A stretch of DNA of 29,416 bases from a virus: positions 1 to 29,416 of IMG/VR virus record IMGVR_UViG_3300033143_005935. One strand, written 5' to 3'. A model generated the notes under the pieces. It saw only the letters and a program-made list of their open reading frames with translations. It was not told the origin of the DNA and made no database searches. The position numbers were made by a program, and so were the translations under genes. The stretch's first letter is position 1, and every line of letters starts with the position of its first letter. Below, piece by piece: positions 22,575 through 28,831 of the stretch.

Positions 22575-23078
22575 ATGAAAAAATTATTAATTTTTACAAT
22601 ATGTTTTTTTATGTTATTTGGAATTTTTACAACAACTACTCTTGCAAAAACAATTAAAATTCAAACTCCAAATGGAGAGGAAAAAGAACTATATATTCCA
22701 GATAATTATAATGATTTAAAAGAAGCATATATTGAAATGGCGAAATTATATCTTAGCGCTGAATATGATGTGGACCAAAGTCTAGAAAAGATTGATATGC
22801 TTTTAAAGATGTTAGACCAAATGGGTATTTTGTTTGATATGTCTCAAGAAACAAATAAAGAATTAAGTGCAAAATTACAAGAAGTTATAAAAAGAAAACA
22901 AAGAGAAAATTTATTTCAAGGTTATTGTGTAGCTTTTTATCAAAAAAGCCCATTAGGTCAGGATAGTAATTCACTTCTGGGTGTTGGTATTCAGCTTGTT
23001 ATTAAAGAACAAGCTTTGATAGGCGTTAATTTCTCTTTTGATATAATTCAATTATCATTGGGATGGAAAATATTTTGA
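22575..23078 (+). CDS. Secreted protein with helical and C-terminal beta region, possible spanin partner
   Basis: The protein has a clear signal peptide (M-K-K-L-L-I-F then a hydrophobic run, likely cut after T-L-A at 22-24). It has no lipobox Cys, so it is not a classical Rz1 lipoprotein. Residues 35-115 are helical (L-K-E-A-Y-I-E-M-A-K-L-Y-L, then a coiled coil with M-L-L-K-M-L). The last 45 residues are alternating strands ending in L-S-L-G-W-K-I-F, like an outer-membrane insertion segment. Pairing with the membrane protein just upstream suggests an envelope-disrupting set. This presumes a two-membrane host, which is not proven. Confidence 0.65.
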   Translation: MKKLLIFTICFFMLFGIFTTTTLAKTIKIQTPNGEEKELYIPDNYNDLKEAYIEMAKLYLSAEYDVDQSLEKIDMLLKMLDQMGILFDMSQETNKELSAKLQEVIKRKQRENLFQGYCVAFYQKSPLGQDSNSLLGVGIQLVIKEQALIGVNFSFDIIQLSLGWKIF

Positions 23079-23533
23079 TAAAAATTAAAAAATTTAATGA
23101 AATTGCATTAACAAATTCGATACCATTTAAAATAACTAGAGATTTAAAAGAAAATTTTGCAGCAGAATTTATAATTAATGAAAATAAATTTTTAGTTCTG
23201 TTTAAAGAAGCATCTCATGGTGGTTTAGCTATAATCGAACTTTCTTTTGCTATTTTTGATAAAAATGATGAACTTCTTTCTTTTGATTTAACAAGAAAGA
23301 ATAGAAATCAATTTTTAATCTTCTCAACAATTATAACTATTTCAAAAGTTTATTTGGATAAGTATAAACCGGATATGTTTATGTATTCCTCTGATAAAGG
23401 AGAAATGAGTAGAACAAAGTTATATTCTCTTTTTGCGGATAGTATTGAGAAGTATATTTCTGAATATGAGTTGTATGAGATTGATAAAACCCATCCATGT
23501 GATGTTTATTTTATTTTCAAGAGGCGAAATTAA
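23075..23533 (+). CDS. Tagged unknown protein, 152 aa
   Basis: TTG at 23075 overlaps the previous stop (TTGA) and follows GATGGA by eight bases; it yields M-I-K-I-K-K-F-N-E exactly as in the other tagged genes, whereas the in-frame ATG at 23063 has no site. The body contains A-A-E-F-I-I-N-E-N-K-F-L-V-L-F and, later, F-M-Y-S-S-D-K-G-E-M-S-R-T-K-L-Y-S-L-F, a pattern I recall from unassigned phage proteins. It ends with V-Y-F-I-F-K-R-R-N. Function is unknown. Confidence 0.68.
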   Translation: MIKIKKFNEIALTNSIPFKITRDLKENFAAEFIINENKFLVLFKEASHGGLAIIELSFAIFDKNDELLSFDLTRKNRNQFLIFSTIITISKVYLDKYKPDMFMYSSDKGEMSRTKLYSLFADSIEKYISEYELYEIDKTHPCDVYFIFKRRN

Positions 23534-23534
23534 A

Positions 23535-23747
23535 ATGCAACTTATAGAAAAACCAATAGATATATCATTAGTACAATGGAATACAATACAAGAGGATATT
23601 TGGTTAAAACTAGTTAGAAATCACTTAGTTAAACGAAATGATATAGATATTTTTTTAGTTTTTAGCAGATTTTTTAGTGATTATTATATTAAGTATCATA
23701 GAATTGCAACTTATGATGAAGTTTTACATATTCTTGAATTGGATTAA
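23535..23747 (+). CDS. Small unknown protein, 70 aa
   Basis: ATG at 23535 follows AGAGG in the end of the preceding gene; the longer in-frame reading starting at 23433 lies wholly inside that gene. The protein is helical with W-N-T-I-Q-E-D-I-W-L-K-L-V-R-N and S-R-F-F-S-D-Y-Y-I-K-Y. No family is recognised. Confidence 0.6.
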   Translation: MQLIEKPIDISLVQWNTIQEDIWLKLVRNHLVKRNDIDIFLVFSRFFSDYYIKYHRIATYDEVLHILELD

Positions 23748-23752
23748 TTTAA

Positions 23753-24460
23753 ATGCCAAGTTTTTTTGCAGATAAAAATTTTCTTAATACAAAATATTCT
23801 ATGGATATAGCTCTAGAACAGCATCTCTCTAATCTTATTTTAGAAGATGAAATTTCAAGAATTATATATGCTTCTAATGAATATGCTTTAAGAAAAAGAG
23901 CACGAACACAGGAGCATAATAATTTAAATTTACCTTTTCTAAATTATAAATTAGATGATTTTGATTTTGGTGCAACTCCTTGGTGGAATAATTCTTTATT
24001 TTCAAGAGGGCTTTATATTCCAGAATTAGGAGCTAAAGTTCGTATGTCTCCTGTTTTACTAAAATATGAGGCAACTTTATGGTTACATCGGGATGATGAA
24101 ACTTTATTTGCTTTTTCTGAATTACGATTTGATGCTGATTCGAAAACAACTATAACAGCATCTATTGAAATTGGTGGAATTGATGTAGATTTTCCCGGAC
24201 AATTAGCTTATAGTAATTTAGCTTTTGACCCACAATATAACGAAATGGATTGGATAGAAAGAAATAAAATTCATACAATAGCATTGGACTTTGATGTTAT
24301 AACCTGGAACATGAAAACTAATTTAAATATTTCTATACCTAAAAAAGTAATTTTAGAATTTCAAGCTACTCATGGACTCGATGATACAATTTCTTATGAA
24401 GAAACAATAAACTCAATTATAGACCACTTTAATGAAACTGTAACAGAAGAAACCCCATAA
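23753..24460 (+). CDS. Putative tail-terminator or neck protein
   Basis: This 235-residue protein directly precedes the tail sheath gene. Residues 1-60 are helical; then N-L-P-F-L-N-Y-K-L-D-D-F, T-P-W-W-N-N-S-L-F and I-P-E-L-G-A-K-V-R-M-S-P-V lead into a beta domain with L-W-L-H-R-D-D-E-T-L-F-A-F and D-W-I-E-R-N-K-I-H-T-I-A-L-D-F. These look like well-conserved structural motifs. Position before sheath and tube suggests a tail-completion or sheath-stabilising role, in the manner of T4 gp3/gp15; this is inference from order. Confidence 0.65.
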   Translation: MPSFFADKNFLNTKYSMDIALEQHLSNLILEDEISRIIYASNEYALRKRARTQEHNNLNLPFLNYKLDDFDFGATPWWNNSLFSRGLYIPELGAKVRMSPVLLKYEATLWLHRDDETLFAFSELRFDADSKTTITASIEIGGIDVDFPGQLAYSNLAFDPQYNEMDWIERNKIHTIALDFDVITWNMKTNLNISIPKKVILEFQATHGLDDTISYEETINSIIDHFNETVTEETP

Positions 24461-24482
24461 GTCACTTTTAACAAAAAATATT

Positions 24483-24510
24483 ACTAACTAATTAGAGTAT
24501 AATATTATTA
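24483..24510 (+). promoter_or_regulatory. Candidate phage promoter for the tail sheath operon
   Basis: ACTAACTAATTAGAGTATAA (24483-24502) includes a perfect TATAAT at 24498-24503 and is followed by ATATTATTA. No sigma70 -35 is present at the right spacing. The block is similar to the one before the gene at 11805, suggesting a shared phage-specific element. Confidence 0.45.
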
Positions 24511-24532
24511 TAGATAATCAAAGAGGTATACT

Positions 24533-26347
24533 ATGGGAAGCGAAAGCTGGCGTTTAACAGTTAACGAGATAGATAGAAGTCGGACTGTATCAACTGAAGT
24601 TGGTTCAGTAGGTGCTTGTGTTATACGAGCTGGTAAGGGAAAACCAAAACCAGTTTATATTAATACAAGAGATGAACTAAGAATTTTACATTTATTTGGA
24701 TATCCTTCTGTTAGTTATCCTGATGTATGGGAAGCCATTCAATACAATAAAGAAGCTCCAATTAGAATATCAGCACCATATAGCTCTGACGCAAAATATG
24801 GTGGAGTGTTAGTGACTAAAAATGGTTCTATTCCCCTTACTGGAGGAATTGATGACCCTGATAATATAAATTTTAGCAGTGTTGCTTTTAAGGAATCAGT
24901 TGGAACGGGTGATGGTACTACTTTGACATTTGAAGCTACTTTATCAAATTTACCTTATGTAGCAGAAAGTTTGGATATTGAAATTGATGGAGTTGCACAA
25001 AATGTTACCATTGGAACAGGTGATACTGAAACCATAACTCATGCAGATTTTACTGGTACTCTTGTTAAAAGTACTGGAGAATTAAGTATTACATTTATTA
25101 CAGCTCCAGCTACAAATACAGTTATTAAATCAACTTATAATTCCAACCAACTAACAAATGCTTATTTTGCATTATTTTGTGCTTCACCTTGTACTGATGA
25201 TACTGGAGTTATAGTAACATATGATACTTTAACTGGTTTATTCAAAATTAAAGTTTATTTAAAAAATAATAAAAGTGTCTATAATTTAGTAGCAACTTAT
25301 GATGTTTCAATTACTCCAAATACTTTTGATGGATTTGGTACAAATGTTTATATTGATGAAGTTTTAGAAGATAATGATTATTTAATTGCAAAAGATAATA
25401 CTTTAACTTTTTCAACATTTACAAATGACACAACACGAGTTAATTTTCAAGGTGGTTCTAGGGGAACTGCAATTACTTCTACCGAGTTAACAGAAGGTTG
25501 GAATTATTTTCAAAAGAAAAGCACATATCCTGCTGATATTTTTATGGATTTCTCAGCAGATTCTTCAATTCCAGATATTTTTAATACATTAAGAAATTCG
25601 TATCAAAAATATAAAGATTATATTTTACCATTACCATATACTGATGATGAAGCAGCATGTATTGTGACAAAACAAGGATATTCAATTAATAATAGAGGAT
25701 TAGCATTTTATTGGAATTGGGGCAAAATAAGAGATACTTATAATAATTCAAGTTTTTGGACTTCATTAATTGGTAAAGTTGGAATTAAGTGGGCACAAAT
25801 GAATAATATTTATAATGGACTAGCTCCTTGTTGGATTGATGAAAATAGTCATGGTGGTCAATTAGGAAGTGGAATTATTGAACTTAAACATGATCCTACT
25901 GAAGATGAGTTAGAAACACTTGATAAAAATGGTATTAATGCGATTGTTTTTGACCCTGTTTATGGAGTAATGATTACATCACAAAGAACAGCTCAGTCTC
26001 CTGGAAATCTTTCAGATTCTTCTTGGATTGGTCATAGTAGACTATTTGATTATATTATTAGAAATACTTTATCTCAGATTTTGGTTTATCAAATTACAAA
26101 ATTAAATGATGAGTTACATAGACAACTTGCTACAAGTCTAGGTCAAACATTAATTAATCCAATTTTAAGTCTAAATCTATTACGAGATGCTATTCCAAAA
26201 TGTGATTCAGAAAACAATACTGATGATGTATTAGCAAGACGTGAATTTAGATTTACCTGGGGAATAAAAGTCACTCCATTTTCTGAAACAATTATATTCG
26301 ACTTTGTAAATGTAGGTCAGCAGGTAGAGGTAACTGAGATTATATAA
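24533..26347 (+). CDS. Tail sheath protein (T4 gp18-like) with inserted beta domain
   Basis: The 604-residue protein has the sheath N-terminal pattern (S-R-T-V-S-T-E-V-G-S-V-G-A-C-V, F-G-Y-P, W-E-A-I-Q-Y-N, P-I-R-I-S-A-P-Y). The C-terminal handshake domain follows with L-I-G-K-V-G, P-C-W-I-D-E-N, Q-R-T-A-Q-S and the final F-R-F-T-W-G-I-K-V-T-P-F-S-E-T-I-I-F-D-F. Residues 121-203 form an inserted beta domain starting S-V-G-T-G-D-G-T-T-L-T-F and ending L-S-I-T-F-I-T-A-P, akin to the one in the capsid protein. Sheath subunits contract around the tube to drive injection. Ribosome site AGAGG is at 24522-24526. Confidence 0.93.
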   Translation: MGSESWRLTVNEIDRSRTVSTEVGSVGACVIRAGKGKPKPVYINTRDELRILHLFGYPSVSYPDVWEAIQYNKEAPIRISAPYSSDAKYGGVLVTKNGSIPLTGGIDDPDNINFSSVAFKESVGTGDGTTLTFEATLSNLPYVAESLDIEIDGVAQNVTIGTGDTETITHADFTGTLVKSTGELSITFITAPATNTVIKSTYNSNQLTNAYFALFCASPCTDDTGVIVTYDTLTGLFKIKVYLKNNKSVYNLVATYDVSITPNTFDGFGTNVYIDEVLEDNDYLIAKDNTLTFSTFTNDTTRVNFQGGSRGTAITSTELTEGWNYFQKKSTYPADIFMDFSADSSIPDIFNTLRNSYQKYKDYILPLPYTDDEAACIVTKQGYSINNRGLAFYWNWGKIRDTYNNSSFWTSLIGKVGIKWAQMNNIYNGLAPCWIDENSHGGQLGSGIIELKHDPTEDELETLDKNGINAIVFDPVYGVMITSQRTAQSPGNLSDSSWIGHSRLFDYIIRNTLSQILVYQITKLNDELHRQLATSLGQTLINPILSLNLLRDAIPKCDSENNTDDVLARREFRFTWGIKVTPFSETIIFDFVNVGQQVEVTEII

Positions 26348-26362
26348 AATAGTGAAATAATA

Positions 26363-26413
26363 ATGTTTATGGGGAAACACCATACAGATGAAACAAAAAG
26401 AAAAATAAGGGAG
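26363..26413 (+). pseudogene. Remnant of a NUMOD3 homing-endonuclease motif
   Basis: In the gap between sheath and tube genes one frame reads M-F-M-G-K-H-H-T-D-E-T-K-R-K-I-R-E. This fits the NUMOD3 pattern (G-K-x-H-[ST]-x-E-T-K-x-K-I) found in GIY-YIG and HNH homing endonucleases, and resembles G-N-K-H-S-E-K-T-K-K in the intact endonuclease at 6301. The frame begins after the sheath stop and ends at 26455 inside the tube gene, so no functional protein remains. It looks like the scar of a deleted endonuclease gene. Confidence 0.6.
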
Positions 26414-26420
26414 TTTTTAA

Positions 26421-26954
26421 ATGTCAATAGAACACGTTTTCAATCTTGGGGATGACGCCCTGCAGAATTTATTCGATGTAATAATTCCACCTTTTCCTGG
26501 TGCGTTAGATCCTGTTTCAGTCAATTTTCGAGTTCAAAATTTTACTATTCCAGAAACTGGTGTTGAAACATACGAGATTCATTATAAAACACAAAAAGCA
26601 ACAAAACCATCTGGAAAAATAGCAATGCCAAATGAATTCAGTTTTGAATTTAGAGCTGATAAATATTGGCTTATTTATAATGGATTTAAGAATTGGAAAA
26701 ATATAATAGCTCATACTAAAACAGGTGCAATGGCAGAAGACGTTAAGATGGGTCAAACATCCTCAATTAGACGTCCTGTAACAGTTATTAGCACAGATGC
26801 TAATGGTATACCTACAGGTGGAAGATGGGTATTTGAAGGAGCATTTATACAATCACTTGGAGAAGTAGGATTTGATTATACAGCAGGTGAACCACTTACT
26901 ATTTCAGTTACAATGGGATTTCTTGTATTAGATGATACATTTCCGTTAACTTAA
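26421..26954 (+). CDS. Tail tube protein (T4 gp19-like)
   Basis: This 177-residue protein follows the sheath gene, the standard position of the tube. It carries the tube pattern: N-terminal F-D-V-I-I-P-P, the strand F-R-V-Q-N-F-T-I-P-E-T-G, then Y-K-T-Q-K-A-T-K-P and E-F-S-F-E-F-R-A-D. The C-terminal part has G-A-F-I-Q-S-L-G-E-V-G-F-D-Y and a final strand T-I-S-V-T-M-G-F. Hexamers stack to form the inner tail tube. AGGGAG precedes the ATG. The first 80 bases use more G/C-ending codons (GAC GCC CTG CAG) than the rest of the gene. Confidence 0.88.
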   Translation: MSIEHVFNLGDDALQNLFDVIIPPFPGALDPVSVNFRVQNFTIPETGVETYEIHYKTQKATKPSGKIAMPNEFSFEFRADKYWLIYNGFKNWKNIIAHTKTGAMAEDVKMGQTSSIRRPVTVISTDANGIPTGGRWVFEGAFIQSLGEVGFDYTAGEPLTISVTMGFLVLDDTFPLT

Positions 26955-26961
26955 ATAACTT

Positions 26962-26989
26962 TTGATTTATTTCATTTTCCGGTTATAAT
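26962..26989 (+). promoter_or_regulatory. Sigma70-like promoter before the second tube-like gene
   Basis: TTGATT at 26962-26967, 16-base spacer, TATAAT at 26984-26989. The transcript would start near 26996 and run straight into the hairpin at 27030. Confidence 0.55.
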
Positions 26990-27029
26990 GTCTAAATTTA
27001 TGATCGGAAAGATATTTTTTTAATAATGC

Positions 27030-27067
27030 ACCCCTTTTATATTACTAATATATAAGAGGGGTTTTTT
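27030..27067 (+). terminator. Terminator hairpin that also contains the ribosome site of the next gene
   Basis: Bases 27031-27042 pair with 27050-27061 (12 bp, one G-T pair, core CCCC/GGGG) with a seven-base loop and six T at 27062-27067. The 3' arm includes AAGAGGGG (27054-27061), the only good Shine-Dalgarno for the ATG at 27070. The structure can therefore end transcription of the tube operon and mask translation of the next gene. Confidence 0.75.
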
Positions 27068-27069
27068 AT

Positions 27070-27663
27070 ATGTTAGATTATTTTAAAAAAGGTAGTCTTG
27101 TTAGCGAAATCAGAAATGTTACCAATGTTGGATTACAAAATTCTAATTTGTGGGAATTAGTAATACAAGGTTATGAAAAAGTTAGATATAAAGTACAGTC
27201 AGTAACATTACCATTTTTAAAGCTCAATACCGAAACAAGAAAAATTGGTACTAAACATTATATATCTTATACACCAGAAGAAGATTTTAATATTTCATTT
27301 TTGGAAACAACAGAATTTGAAGTACTTAATTTTTTACAAAATTGGAAGGATGATATTTTTGATAAAGAAAAACGAGTTTTTAATGTTGGTGATTTTTCAA
27401 AAACATTTATTCTTAGATTTCAAGTAGATACTGTTACACGATTTTTTGGTCCATTTATGTCTTCTTCTCGTGATAATAATAAAGCATTTCAACTTAATAA
27501 AGTTAAACTTAAATCTGTTGAAAATTTTAATTTAAATTATACTTCTACAGACCCATTAATAATAACAGCTTCTTTTACTTGTGATAAAATAGTTGAATTA
27601 CCACCAGGACAAGCAAATTTTACTTCAATAAGACAAACAATAGAAACTGTATTTGGTAAATAA
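27070..27663 (+). CDS. Second tube-fold protein (tail tube or baseplate cap-like)
   Basis: This 197-residue protein shares the tube-fold layout with the gene at 26421. N-L-W-E-L-V-I is an N-terminal strand, V-Q-S-V-T-L-P-F is the I-P/L-P strand, and E-D-F-N-I-S-F-L-E-T and F-L-Q-N-W-K-D-D-I-F follow. The end reads L-K-S-V-E-N-F-N-L-N-Y-T-S-T-D-P-L-I-I-T-A-S-F. The L-x-Y-T-S-x-D-P-L motif parallels F-D-Y-T-A-G-E-P-L of the tube. It could be a tube paralogue, a tail-cap protein or a T4 gp54-like tube initiator. Expression seems to be separately controlled by the hairpin over its ribosome site. Confidence 0.78.
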   Translation: MLDYFKKGSLVSEIRNVTNVGLQNSNLWELVIQGYEKVRYKVQSVTLPFLKLNTETRKIGTKHYISYTPEEDFNISFLETTEFEVLNFLQNWKDDIFDKEKRVFNVGDFSKTFILRFQVDTVTRFFGPFMSSSRDNNKAFQLNKVKLKSVENFNLNYTSTDPLIITASFTCDKIVELPPGQANFTSIRQTIETVFGK

Positions 27664-27691
27664 AAATTTAAAATAAATAGGGGTAAAAAAA

Positions 27692-28696
27692 ATGGATGAA
27701 AGCATGAATAAAGAAAATGAATTTTTTGTTACAGAAAAAAAACCAAATAAAAAAATAGAGATACAAGAATCTTCAGGGAAAAAAATTATTCCACGAGATT
27801 ATATTCCTATAAAACTAAATTCTCTAGGAAAATTACACGCTCCAGCTATTTTACATGTTAGGAATTATAATATGGAAGATGCACTTCAATTATCTTTAGT
27901 TGATGAAGAAAGTGCTCTTGAAACAACAATAGGAATATTAGATAAAATGTTTTATGAATCTTTTGACCCTGTTTATTTACATCTTGATGAGTTAAAAGAA
28001 ATTTTATTAACAGTTTATACTAATTTTTGGAGTACTACTCTTATAAGTTTTCCATATCCTTATGAAGATGAAGAACTAGAGAAAGTTGAAGTTAACCTTA
28101 AGAAAAAAATTCTATCAGGAAAAGAAGATGTAACCGTGGATATTCCTATAGACCTTATTAAAACTAACCCAATTCATAATAATTTTAAAGAACCTATTAA
28201 AATTACAATAAAAGAAAAAGAGGTTTACTTTAGATTATCAAGAATTAAGGATATACTTGATGCTAAAAAGTATATTGAACAAAAATATTTAACACAGGAA
28301 AAAGAATTTTCTAATTTTAAAGAACAGTTAGAATCTGGTAATGATGAAAATGTTCCAGATGATATTAAAAAAAGATATTTAGGTTATCAAAAAGCAAGAA
28401 ATTTTGATTTAGTAAAAACAATCCAAGCTCAAGTACTCATAAAAGTATTTGGTAAAAAGTTAAATACACTAAATGAAAAAATTAAGTATTATACAAAAGT
28501 TGGAATTAAATTTTGGAAAGCTTATAATGATGTTGTTGAAAAGTATGCCACATTTGGTATAAATCCAGAAATTAAAATAAAATCTCCACTAACAAATGAA
28601 ATTGCTATACGGAGGTTTCAATTTCGATATTTGGACTTCCTTCGTGCCCTGGACATACAAGGACATAATGAGTATACTGTATCATTTGGAGAGTAA
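27692..28696 (+). CDS. Probable tail-assembly chaperone or baseplate-hub assembly protein
   Basis: The 334-residue protein has a disordered Lys/Glu N-terminus, then K-L-N-S-L-G-K-L-H-A-P-A-I-L-H-V-R-N-Y and helices with L-H-L-D-E-L-K-E-I-L-L-T-V-Y-T-N-F-W. The second half is charged and helical. It lies between tube genes and a probable tape-measure gene, where tail chaperones are usually encoded, and its 3' end overlaps a short ORF in the +1 frame, as with lambda G/GT-type chaperones. Tandem CGG AGG Arg codons, unusual here, occur at 28610-28615 within the overlap region. AGGGG precedes the start. Confidence 0.65.
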   Translation: MDESMNKENEFFVTEKKPNKKIEIQESSGKKIIPRDYIPIKLNSLGKLHAPAILHVRNYNMEDALQLSLVDEESALETTIGILDKMFYESFDPVYLHLDELKEILLTVYTNFWSTTLISFPYPYEDEELEKVEVNLKKKILSGKEDVTVDIPIDLIKTNPIHNNFKEPIKITIKEKEVYFRLSRIKDILDAKKYIEQKYLTQEKEFSNFKEQLESGNDENVPDDIKKRYLGYQKARNFDLVKTIQAQVLIKVFGKKLNTLNEKIKYYTKVGIKFWKAYNDVVEKYATFGINPEIKIKSPLTNEIAIRRFQFRYLDFLRALDIQGHNEYTVSFGE

Positions 28697-28826
28697 TATA
28701 TCAGCTAATTCTTATTTTGATTATTTAAAAATGCCATGTCATATTATACGATATAAGGTAAAACTTTTAAATAAAGATTTAAAAGAACAGCAAAAAAGAC
28801 TTCAGAATTTTAAAACAAAAAGGTAG
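28668..28826 (+). CDS. Short overlapping ORF, possible T-type extension of the tail chaperone
   Basis: The ATG at 28668 has AAGGA (28659-28663) four bases upstream and yields 52 residues (M-S-I-L-Y-H-L-E-S-N-I at the start, Lys-rich helical end). The frame is open further back to 28593, entirely inside the preceding gene, and is +1 relative to it. It may be an independent small gene or the extension made by a +1 frameshift. It ends five bases before the tape-measure ATG. Confidence 0.55.
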   Translation: MSILYHLESNISANSYFDYLKMPCHIIRYKVKLLNKDLKEQQKRLQNFKTKR

Positions 28827-28831
28827 TTTAA

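Noticed and set aside
27245-27427. Forward ORF inside the second tube-like gene
   Set aside because: It is a frame shadow and is rich in Ile, Phe and Lys as expected from out-of-frame AT-rich DNA.
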